Origin: a virus
Strand: one strand, 5' to 3'
Length of the DNA stretch: 64,000 nt
IMG/VR virus record: IMGVR_UViG_3300044644_001125
Location: 147,623-211,622 of that record
This document shows positions 57,112 through 64,000 of this stretch, piece by piece; the stretch's first letter is position 1; each line of letters opens with the position of its first letter. Made by a program: the position numbers and the translations under genes. Under the pieces are notes generated by a model. That model saw nothing but the letters and a program-made list of their open reading frames with translations. It ran no database searches and was not told the DNA's origin.

Positions 57112-57116
57112 ATACT
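57108..57116 (+). promoter_or_regulatory. late-promoter-like motif (CTAAATACT)
   Basis: 32 bases before the tail protein at 57148, the expected distance. Confidence 0.65.
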
Positions 57117-57147
57117 CTTATACTTACTAATTAGGAGTTTAACAAAT

Positions 57148-58833
57148 ATGCCCTTACAAATACGCAGAGGTCTTGAAGCCCAACGTGTAGCATTGACAAC
57201 ACCATTAGCCGATGGCGAATTGTTATGGACTACCGACCTCAAAAGAATATTTATTGGTGATGGTGTGACGGCAGCTAGTCAATTATCACCAGTAATTAAC
57301 TTTAACGCAGAGGATGCGCAAGATGCAGCCGCTGCGTTGTTCACACATACAGACCACACTGGTATTACATTTACATATGATGATGCCAATGATAAAATCA
57401 TTGCAGTAGTATCTGCATCCGGTACTAGTTCATTTGACACGGTAACTGCAACTAAAATCATTGGTTCTTTATATGCCGCTGATGGTACAACAAAACTTAT
57501 CGACACTACTACCGGTGAAGTAACTACAAATACTAGTGGTACTCATTTCGGTGCAGTATACACAACTAACAAAAGTACAAAAATTATTGATGGATCTACT
57601 GGTGAAATCACTGCAAATACAACTGGTTCGCATTTTGGTTCAGTCACTGGTGATTTAAAAGCATCGAATGGCACTGTATTCTTCAATGCATCTGGTGCAG
57701 GCCAATTAATTGGTAATCTTTCAGGTACTGCTACTAGTGCAGCGCAAATTACAACAGTTGGTAATACTTCCTATGTTGGTGATCCATTACTCGCTGATTA
57801 CTTTATCACTTATGTTAATGCTGCATCTGGTAGTCAAGCACCGCAAACCCACACTGCATTAAAATTCAACCAATACAATCATACATTAACAGTTGATAAT
57901 GTTGTAGCAAATTTAACTGGAAGCGTTACTGGTAATACCACTGGTTATCACTCTGGCGACACGAAAGGTTCTGTATTTGCTGATGATAGTTCAGTTATCG
58001 TTGATGGTATTGGTTTTAAATTATTAGCACCCTTACATGCTAACGTTGTTAGTGATGCTGGAACTATTTTAGTTAATGCGGCATCTGGTTATATTTCAGG
58101 TACTAACGTATCTGCTACTTCATTGCATGCAAATCAAGCAACCATTGGTACAGATACCAATTCTGTTGGGTCGTTATCTGCATTTAATTCGATTGGCACT
58201 TTTGCTAATTTATATGCTACTACCACAAATACAAATCCGTCTTTGACATATAACATGGCCGGTGGTACAAATAATGCACCAGAAACAGTTACTGCTAGTG
58301 ATTTATTAGGTACATTAGTATTCAATGGATATAATGGTAATGATTACGTACCCGCAGTGACTATTAGTTGCACAGCAAACGATGATGTTACGAATAATGG
58401 CATTCCAGGTAGATTTGAAGTAAAAACAACAGGATCTAATGGTCTTACCTCTAATATTTTAGCATTTGATAGTACCGGTACACTAATTGTTGGTAGAGTA
58501 GCGAGTGAATTACAGGGCTTCGTTATTGCAAGTGATGAATCGGTTATTATTGATTCTGATACGAAAACAATTACAGGTACATTAGTTGGTGATGTTAAAG
58601 GTTCGGTATTCGCTGATGATAGTACTATCCTAGTTGATGGTGTTAATGGTGTTCTTAAAGGTCATTTAGAAGGTACTGCGGCTGGCGTTTCTGTTTATGC
58701 CGATGCAACTACTAGAGATGCAGCGATTCCTGAGCCAGTTGTTGGTATGATGGTCGTTGTATTAAATAGTGGTACTCCAAAGTTACAAGTTAACTTAACT
58801 GGTACGTTAGTTGGTTGGACAGATTTGAATTAA
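57148..58833 (+). CDS. tail-fibre protein with repeated FADDSS/IVDG modules
   Basis: 561 residues. The N-terminal Mtd-N-like module (LQIRRGLEAQRVALTTPLAD, GELLWTTDLKRIFIGDG) is followed by repeats around G(D/S)(V/T)KGSVFADDS...VDG and by SLYAADGTTKLIDTTTG. The last 50 residues (ATTRDAAIPEPVVGMMVVVL) form a C-terminal tip seen in fibres. GGAG precedes the start. Confidence 0.8.
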   Translation: MPLQIRRGLEAQRVALTTPLADGELLWTTDLKRIFIGDGVTAASQLSPVINFNAEDAQDAAAALFTHTDHTGITFTYDDANDKIIAVVSASGTSSFDTVTATKIIGSLYAADGTTKLIDTTTGEVTTNTSGTHFGAVYTTNKSTKIIDGSTGEITANTTGSHFGSVTGDLKASNGTVFFNASGAGQLIGNLSGTATSAAQITTVGNTSYVGDPLLADYFITYVNAASGSQAPQTHTALKFNQYNHTLTVDNVVANLTGSVTGNTTGYHSGDTKGSVFADDSSVIVDGIGFKLLAPLHANVVSDAGTILVNAASGYISGTNVSATSLHANQATIGTDTNSVGSLSAFNSIGTFANLYATTTNTNPSLTYNMAGGTNNAPETVTASDLLGTLVFNGYNGNDYVPAVTISCTANDDVTNNGIPGRFEVKTTGSNGLTSNILAFDSTGTLIVGRVASELQGFVIASDESVIIDSDTKTITGTLVGDVKGSVFADDSTILVDGVNGVLKGHLEGTAAGVSVYADATTRDAAIPEPVVGMMVVVLNSGTPKLQVNLTGTLVGWTDLN

Positions 58834-58841
58834 GTTATCTG

Positions 58842-58865
58842 GTGGGCGTTTCACGCCCACTTTTC
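58842..58865 (+). terminator. intrinsic terminator
   Basis: GTGGGCG/CGCCCAC stem with TTTT. Confidence 0.85.
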
Positions 58866-58874
58866 AAATAGCAG

Positions 58875-58903
58875 TTGCTTCTCTTCGTAAATAGTTGTAT
58901 ACT
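58875..58903 (+). promoter_or_regulatory. sigma-70-like promoter
   Basis: TTGCTT, 17 bases, TATACT, for 58934 onward. Confidence 0.65.
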
Positions 58904-58933
58904 TTGATTTTCGAACATTTAATCGGTGAGACT

Positions 58934-59281
58934 ATGACCATTCTAAAAGATAATTCAACTACATTACCCTACAATAGTACAATATCAGGTACATGTTCCC
59001 TGCCCAATAGTGCACTTTCGGGAGCTACTGGATTAACTAACTCGGGAGCTACTGGTTCGGCTAATCCAACGATAAGATCCGGTGGTTCTTTGATTAGTTC
59101 GACATCTAATGGTATTATGCGAGATACTACACTAGAACCAATCAGTAGTAGATTAGCCGCCATTGAAGAACGGCTTGCTATTTTAAATCCAGACTTACAA
59201 AAACTTGAAAAGTATTCGGCATTAAAGCAAGCATACGATAACTACAAATTACTTGAAACTTTATGTAAGGAGAATCCATGA
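58934..59281 (+). CDS. protein of unknown function
   Basis: 115 residues from MTILKDNSTTLPYN, a Ser/Thr/Gly-rich first half and a helical second half (RLAAIEERLAILNPDLQKLE, then LKQAYDNYKLLETLC). The 12-mer CTAAAAGATAAT encodes LKDN here (58943-58954). Overlaps the next gene by four bases. Confidence 0.62.
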   Translation: MTILKDNSTTLPYNSTISGTCSLPNSALSGATGLTNSGATGSANPTIRSGGSLISSTSNGIMRDTTLEPISSRLAAIEERLAILNPDLQKLEKYSALKQAYDNYKLLETLCKENP

Positions 59282-59409
59282 AAACCGAAAAACCAAAAGA
59301 TAATTCAACCAAACCTCAGCAACCGTTCACAAACATGAGTAGAATTAAAGCAATGTTCGCTGCGGCTGAAGCTGAACTCCGTAAACAATTTGAATCCAAA
59401 AAGGTATAG
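59278..59409 (+). CDS. very small protein of unknown function
   Basis: 43 residues, MKTEKPKDNSTKPQQPF then a helix MSRIKAMFAAAEAELRKQFE. ATGA overlap supports translation. Confidence 0.52.
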   Translation: MKTEKPKDNSTKPQQPFTNMSRIKAMFAAAEAELRKQFESKKV

Positions 59410-59410
59410 T

Positions 59411-60070
59411 ATGCAAGTAAAATTAGTATCACATTCAACACCAACCGCTGAGTTTGCAGACCAAGGTATTGCAGATGTGCAAGAGTTAATTGCGTTTTGT
59501 GCTAGAGTAAGTAATCCTAGCAACCAGTTTAATACTGAAACTTCTGAAAAACTCATCAAGTATTTGCTTAAACATAAGCATTTTAGTCCACTTGAAATGG
59601 TTCATGCGTGTGTTGAAATTGAAACGACTCGTGATATTGCTCGTCAAATGTTACGTCACGCATCTTTTAGATTCCAAGAGTTTTCTCAACGATACGCTGA
59701 TCCTACCAAGGAATTGTCATTTGTGTTAAGAGAAGCAAGACTTCAAGATGACAAAAATAGACAAAACAGCATTGTAGTTGATGATAACGAACTGCATGAA
59801 TGGTGGGAAACTGCACAACAAGAAGTGATTGCACTAGTTAAAAGGCATTATGTTGAAGCAATCAATCGTGGTATTGCTAAAGAATGTGCTAGAGTTATCT
59901 TACCTGAAGGAAATACAGTAAGTAAACTTTACATGTCTGGTAGTATTCGTAGTTGGATTCATTATATTGATGTTCGTGCTGATGAAAGCACCCAATTAGA
60001 ACATAGAGTAGTTGCATTGGCGTGTGCTAACGCAATTTCTGCTATTTTCCCAATGGCTGAAAACATCTAA
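59411..60070 (+). CDS. thyX: flavin-dependent thymidylate synthase ThyX
   Basis: 219 residues from MQVKLVSHSTPTAE. The ThyX signature region is RHASFRFQEFSQRYA at residues 82-96; it keeps RH, E, S and RY but has A for the third R and Q for N. HFSPLEM and VILPEGN also fit. It converts dUMP to dTMP with FAD and NADPH. Start 59411 is one base after the preceding stop. Confidence 0.92.
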   Translation: MQVKLVSHSTPTAEFADQGIADVQELIAFCARVSNPSNQFNTETSEKLIKYLLKHKHFSPLEMVHACVEIETTRDIARQMLRHASFRFQEFSQRYADPTKELSFVLREARLQDDKNRQNSIVVDDNELHEWWETAQQEVIALVKRHYVEAINRGIAKECARVILPEGNTVSKLYMSGSIRSWIHYIDVRADESTQLEHRVVALACANAISAIFPMAENI

Positions 60071-60351
60071 TGTCTGACTTGTTTGGTTTGCACCGATTAT
60101 TGGTCAACTGCGGCATTACAATTCAATATGATGGTGAATATATTCCATTTGTACCGCCGCATGAATTTGATCGTGTAGTTTTAACAATGGATAAAGATTC
60201 ATTTGAGATGTTAGCGGACCACATATCAGATGCAAACCAAATTCGCTACAGATTAGCGCAATCAGAGTACGAGGCCGAGATGCGGGATTTGTATCCTGCA
60301 TTGGCCTCTGCTTACGAAAATTACCAAGTTATTCTTAAATTAGTCGAATAG
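60070..60351 (+). CDS. protein of unknown function
   Basis: 93 residues, mixed beta and helix, not recognised. TAATG overlap with thyX suggests coupling. Confidence 0.6.
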   Translation: MSDLFGLHRLLVNCGITIQYDGEYIPFVPPHEFDRVVLTMDKDSFEMLADHISDANQIRYRLAQSEYEAEMRDLYPALASAYENYQVILKLVE

Positions 60352-60354
60352 TTC

Positions 60355-60383
60355 TTGATTTTTCTGAAATCGCGCTATATACT
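60355..60383 (+). promoter_or_regulatory. sigma-70-like promoter of the Imm-like gene
   Basis: TTGATT, 17 bases, TATACT. Confidence 0.72.
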
Positions 60384-60403
60384 ATTATCTCGAGGAAAAT
60401 AGA

Positions 60404-60604
60404 ATGATCGACTTAATCATATCAACGTATGCAATGCTATTCTTAGCAACATACATGATGCCAACCTTTGTTGCCATAGCAAGAAATCACAATCAAACTA
60501 CAACCATTGCTATTCTAAATCTAGTATTTGGCTGGTCTGTTATTGGTTGGGTTATTTTGTTGCTTTGGTCAGCCAATTATAATACAAAACAGGAATTAAG
60601 ATGA
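60404..60604 (+). CDS. imm: superinfection immunity protein, T4 Imm-like
   Basis: 66 residues with two membrane helices. The linker and second helix, TYMMPTFVAIARNHNQTTTI and AILNLVFGWSVIGWVILLLW, are the hallmark of the superinfection-immunity family. In T4, Imm blocks DNA entry by later phages at the inner membrane. Overlaps the next gene by four bases. Confidence 0.93.
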   Translation: MIDLIISTYAMLFLATYMMPTFVAIARNHNQTTTIAILNLVFGWSVIGWVILLLWSANYNTKQELR

Positions 60605-61440
60605 GAGATTATTGGAGTTGCAGTGATTTTGCTGATAAAATCCGAGGTACTGCTAAACCAGAATGGGGTACTGGTACTGAATGGGATTATTGGGAAATTC
60701 ATGCTAAACAAACACATCCTATTCGTTACTGGATAGTTGAAACGGCATTCGATGCGGTTCAAGATTTTATTTGGTGGCCAGTTGACACCCTATACGACAT
60801 CAAGTATTATTGCATCAACCGTTGGGTTACTAAAACTCACCAATTGACAGCTAGTAAGAAAGATCTCAAACCAGGTGAATGGTGTGATGTGGGTGGTAGA
60901 TTCTTACCTTGTTTATTCAACGAATTGGTTGACTTTGTTGAAGTTGAATTAGCTGGTAGTAAGTTGATGTGGATGGACGAAGAAGAATTCAAAAAACAAA
61001 AAGCACCATTCTGGGCTAGAGGTCCATTCAAAACCCGTACATGGCGTAGTCGTGAATTGGGAATGGAATACTTGGCATGGGCTTCAGACTTAACATATGA
61101 TAATCATTGGGGTGTTGATGAAGACCATGCAAATTATGGTGAACTAACCACACAAGCGTTAAATGCACGTGAAATTAAAGAGCTTTACCTTTGGTGGACT
61201 GAAGTTTACCCAACTAGACCAGACCCATATGATGAATCAGGCTTTGCTGCATATCATGAAGCAAGAGCAGAAGCGAATGGTGGTAAGTATAACTGGGATT
61301 GCGATGAAAAAACCGAAGAAGAACGCCAAGAACTAAAATCAGTACTAGATGAAAGTACTCGAATTGAACAGCTATACGAATCCGAAGATACTGCAATGAT
61401 GATTCGATTAATTAAAGTAAGAGATGGACTATGGACTTAA
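60601..61440 (+). CDS. large phage protein of unknown function
   Basis: 279 residues rich in Trp and acidic residues (WSCSDFADKIRG, GTEWDYWEIHAK, PDPYDESGFAAYHEARAEAN). No motif I can name. The size and order suggest a conserved phage gene. Overlaps the zinc-ribbon gene by 10 bases. Confidence 0.65.
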   Translation: MRDYWSCSDFADKIRGTAKPEWGTGTEWDYWEIHAKQTHPIRYWIVETAFDAVQDFIWWPVDTLYDIKYYCINRWVTKTHQLTASKKDLKPGEWCDVGGRFLPCLFNELVDFVEVELAGSKLMWMDEEEFKKQKAPFWARGPFKTRTWRSRELGMEYLAWASDLTYDNHWGVDEDHANYGELTTQALNAREIKELYLWWTEVYPTRPDPYDESGFAAYHEARAEANGGKYNWDCDEKTEEERQELKSVLDESTRIEQLYESEDTAMMIRLIKVRDGLWT

Positions 61441-61622
61441 ATAAGCATACATTTGATTGCCCAGTTTGTAACAAAACTAGGCTATATTTTGAAAAATACG
61501 ATTCCTATTACTGCGAAGACTGCAAAGAATGGTCTGAAGAACCGTGCGACGACAAAGATTGTGACTATTGTAGCACCAGACCAATAACATTAACCCTTGA
61601 GGAGATTAACAATGACCGATAA
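61431..61622 (+). CDS. small zinc-ribbon protein
   Basis: 63 residues with four CxxC-type knuckles: CPVC, CEDC, CDDKDC and CDYC. Probably binds zinc; a transcription or repair role is only a guess. Confidence 0.68.
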   Translation: MDLNKHTFDCPVCNKTRLYFEKYDSYYCEDCKEWSEEPCDDKDCDYCSTRPITLTLEEINNDR

Positions 61623-61857
61623 CGAAAACAAACCAACTGTGGAAACAGAATACATGGCTATTGGCACACCAGTGCTTCAACTAATGAACAAATTAGTGTC
61701 TTTTTATCAACCTGCAACGATTGCAAGCGTTTTCATCATGGAAGGTGCTAAACTACTAAGAAGACTTTTTAAAACTGATGCGTACTTTAAACTATTAGAT
61801 AGTATTTTTGACGAATGCCGTAAACTTAAACCTGAAGAAGATCCAACGGAAGAATAA
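61612..61857 (+). CDS. protein of unknown function
   Basis: 81 residues from MTDNENKPTVETEY, helical, no motif. GGAG in the upstream gene and an 11-base overlap decide the start. TAATG overlap with the next gene. Confidence 0.6.
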   Translation: MTDNENKPTVETEYMAIGTPVLQLMNKLVSFYQPATIASVFIMEGAKLLRRLFKTDAYFKLLDSIFDECRKLKPEEDPTEE

Positions 61858-62195
61858 TGAAACCACAAACACCAGCATTGAACATTTCTAAAACAGGTGA
61901 GTGGAAAGATGCTACTGCTTATAAATTATCATGTGATTGTCACGATAATGACCACTCGGTTGATATGTGGCTAGAAGTAGACCCAGATACCGAGTTTAAA
62001 GATATAACCATTAGTTTCCACGTGCAAACAACCGCACCATTTTGGGAAAAAGGTTTCAATAGATTTAAACTGATCTGGCAATTACTTACTACTGGTTATT
62101 ATAAATCGGAACATCACTTCATTCTTAATGAACAAACAGCCACTACACTGGTTGATGTAATCAAAAAAGACTTGACCAAGTTCAAGAAACTTTGA
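61857..62195 (+). CDS. protein of unknown function
   Basis: 112 residues, beta-rich with CDCHDNDHSVDMWLEVDPD, which could bind a metal. It looks like a conserved phage protein but is not recognised. Confidence 0.62.
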   Translation: MKPQTPALNISKTGEWKDATAYKLSCDCHDNDHSVDMWLEVDPDTEFKDITISFHVQTTAPFWEKGFNRFKLIWQLLTTGYYKSEHHFILNEQTATTLVDVIKKDLTKFKKL

Positions 62196-62238
62196 TAGTA
62201 TATGTCAACCTTAACCAATTATCTAATAGGCGATATAC

Positions 62239-63501
62239 ATGTCTACAGTTAAAAGAAAAACACAAAATGATCATCTAACAGAAGCTAGAGCAGCTAAAGG
62301 TAAAGATCTATCACCAAAATGGGATGGATGTGACGAATGGGATACTAGAACATTTAGTTTAAACTTCCATTGGGCTATGAAGTATTATAACATCGAGAAA
62401 TCTGCCAAGGATTTAAAACCAGCAGTTATCAAATGGATGGGATTAAACGGATTCACTACTGATCAAGTAGATATCTACAAAAAAGGTGCTGATTGGCGTT
62501 CTAATACATCAATTGGCGGTATAGCCAGTTGCCTATTAAAAGGGATGCCAGCACAACGTGATGATTTCAATAACGGTGCTGATACGTCTGTTTGGCTAAG
62601 AACAAGAATCCTTGAAATTATCGACGATTGTAACAAGGATATACAAGAAGAATCAGAAGATGTCAAACCTGCAGCACCAGTTAACATTCAAGAAAGACTA
62701 AAAGATATTAGTCTAAGCATGACGAATGAATTAGAAGATGCAATTGAGTCTTGGATTGAAAACCCAGATACGTTTAATCCAAAAGCATTCAATATTCATA
62801 ACTTATTAAAAGGTAAATCTGCTAAATCAAACCATGTAAGAATCATCAAAGATTATTACACACCGATGTTAACTGAGTTTGAGGAATTGGCCGGTCCAGC
62901 ACCTACTAAACCAGTAGATTATAAAGAACCAGAAGTAACCGAAGATGAAGAAATAGTAGATCCTTATCTTAAAGAAAAGGACATCTATGACCAACTAAAA
63001 GAAGGTTATAAACAACGTACTAAAAAGAATATCACAAGTATTATCAATTTCTTGAAAGATATCATGAGTGCATGTGACATGATTATACAAGAAGATAAAG
63101 CTAATAGAGTACCACGTGTTAAAAAGTCAGTTTCTAAAGAGAAACTAGTTGAAAAACTCAACTACTTAAAAACAGATTCTAATTCTAAGTTAGTATCTAT
63201 TAATCCAGTAACTATCATTGGTGCTGCTATACTATGGTGTTATGATAGTAAAACTAAGAAGTTGTTCAGGTATCTAGCGGACGACATAGATGGACCATTA
63301 GGTGTCAAAGGTACGACTATAATAGGTTACGACCCAAATAAATCGATTGGTAAAACAATCAGGAAACCAGCCGAACAACTGGCAATATTCAAGGCCGGTA
63401 GTAAGACTGCCATTAATAAGTTCTTTGATAGTCTGACTACCGTTGAAATAAAGGCAAATGGTAGAATAAATCCCAACCAGATACTTGTTAAAGTACATTA
63501 A
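62239..63501 (+). CDS. large conserved-looking phage protein of unknown function
   Basis: 420 residues. Charged helical N-terminal half; an acidic linker near 225-250; then a basic helix and a C-terminal beta-rich domain (KLVSINPVTIIGAAILWCYD, KLFRYLADD). It may bind DNA, but I see no defining motif. A terminator follows. Confidence 0.68.
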   Translation: MSTVKRKTQNDHLTEARAAKGKDLSPKWDGCDEWDTRTFSLNFHWAMKYYNIEKSAKDLKPAVIKWMGLNGFTTDQVDIYKKGADWRSNTSIGGIASCLLKGMPAQRDDFNNGADTSVWLRTRILEIIDDCNKDIQEESEDVKPAAPVNIQERLKDISLSMTNELEDAIESWIENPDTFNPKAFNIHNLLKGKSAKSNHVRIIKDYYTPMLTEFEELAGPAPTKPVDYKEPEVTEDEEIVDPYLKEKDIYDQLKEGYKQRTKKNITSIINFLKDIMSACDMIIQEDKANRVPRVKKSVSKEKLVEKLNYLKTDSNSKLVSINPVTIIGAAILWCYDSKTKKLFRYLADDIDGPLGVKGTTIIGYDPNKSIGKTIRKPAEQLAIFKAGSKTAINKFFDSLTTVEIKANGRINPNQILVKVH

Positions 63502-63504
63502 CTT

Positions 63505-63536
63505 AAAAACCCAGACTTAAAAATCTGGGTTTTTTG
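63505..63536 (+). terminator. intrinsic terminator
   Basis: AAACCCAGA/TCTGGGTTT stem with a T-run. Confidence 0.9.
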
Positions 63537-63537
63537 T

Positions 63538-63566
63538 TTGACATCTTACAATTAGTAAGTTAGTAT
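63538..63566 (+). promoter_or_regulatory. sigma-70-like promoter
   Basis: TTGACA, 17 bases, TAGTAT, immediately after the terminator; serves the UvdE-like gene. Confidence 0.75.
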
Positions 63567-63596
63567 ATGCCCAACTTAAACCAACCAGAGAACATC

Positions 63597-64000
63597 ATGA
63601 GAATAGGATTTGCTAGTAAATACGTTCAACAAACGTCAAAAGGCGTGGTCAACGTACCAGAATTAAACATGGGTACTACTACAATCGCTTGGCTTAATCG
63701 TCAATCACGGGCAGTAGCAGAACAAAAACTAACTGATTTAATGCAAGCTAACTTAACTGCTACCTATAAGTTAGTTGAACGTGTTGGTCAGTTACCTGAA
63801 TCACTAAGAATGCTTCGTATTGGCTCTGATGTTCTAACTGCTTATACCCACAAAGATTTCATCGATTTCTACCAACAACCCGATGTCATCAACTACTTAG
63901 AACAAGGATTCAGTAAAATTGGCAATCTAGCACGTGAAAAGCAAGTTAGATTGAGTTTCCATCCAGGTCAGTTCTGCTGTATTGTTAGTGATAGACCAGA
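63597..64000 (+). CDS. uvsE: UV-damage endonuclease UvdE-like (3' end beyond window)
   Basis: 134 codons visible. The N-terminus MRIGFASKYVQQ, NMGTTTIAWLNRQSRAVAEQ, LRMLRIGSDVLTAYTH and RLSFHPGQFCCIVS match the TIM-barrel UvdE family, including metal-site His in FHPGQF. It nicks DNA 5' to UV photoproducts and can start repair independently of UvrABC. Confidence 0.88.
   Translation, partial: MRIGFASKYVQQTSKGVVNVPELNMGTTTIAWLNRQSRAVAEQKLTDLMQANLTATYKLVERVGQLPESLRMLRIGSDVLTAYTHKDFIDFYQQPDVINYLEQGFSKIGNLAREKQVRLSFHPGQFCCIVSDRP

Overview
The window looks like part of the genome of a large, AT-rich, T4-like myovirus infecting a Gram-negative bacterium; I cannot name the host. The evidence is a T4-type DNA ligase, a T4 RnlA-like RNA ligase, an aerobic ribonucleotide reductase pair, ThyX, an Imm-like superinfection exclusion protein, long tail-fibre genes, dense overlapping small genes of unknown function, and no bacterial housekeeping operons. 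Two promoter classes are visible. One is host sigma-70-like (TTGACA, 16-17 bases, TATAAT). The other is a short motif, CTAAATA(C/T)T, just upstream of virion and lysis genes; it resembles the T4 late promoter TATAAATA.

Layout. 1-4.4 kb (minus strand): DNA ligase (cut by the window edge), a macrodomain protein, five small unknown genes and four DUF1566 (Lcl_C-like) mini-proteins. 4.6-9.2 kb: a virion-associated candidate, an RlaP-like nucleotidyltransferase, a DUF1566 gene, ClpP, and a large Vsr-like putative homing endonuclease. 9.6-13.6 kb: a tandem array of 17 DUF1566 mini-genes joined by nearly invariant 8-base stop/start overlaps. 13.6-17.3 kb: a phosphoesterase, a PARP-like ADP-ribosyltransferase with a possible capsid-targeting N-terminus, another DUF1566 gene and small membrane proteins. 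17.3-18.7 kb: gene-free DNA with two promoters, a heavily folded candidate RNA and iteron-like repeats. 18.7-22.1 kb: RNA ligase and small membrane proteins. 22.2-44.1 kb: virion genes (collagen-like, Ala-rich coiled-coil and very long repeat fibres, an FN3 protein, a beta-helix tailspike, head-associated candidates), interrupted by two TnpB elements and a GIY-YIG-like gene. 44.2-47.8 kb: nrdB and nrdA, with two mini-inteins in nrdA. 47.8-64 kb: mixed accessory functions, including an SleB-like endolysin, ribosomal protein bS21, an exonuclease, ClpS, parvulin, a polynucleotide kinase plus phosphoesterase, another tail protein, ThyX, Imm and a UV-damage endonuclease (cut by the window edge).

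Themes. Host take-over appears to be layered: ClpP with ClpS (proteolysis), bS21 (translation), a possibly packaged ADP-ribosyltransferase with a phage macrodomain, and RNA repair by ligase, nucleotidyltransferase, kinase and phosphatase. The mobile load is heavy: two tnpB genes, two inteins and three free-standing endonuclege candidates. The most unusual item is the DUF1566 family, 23 copies in 16 kb, embedded in a region that also holds about ten copies of a palindromic repeat. A 12-base word, CTAAAAGATAAT, recurs on both strands across the window. All counts were made by eye.
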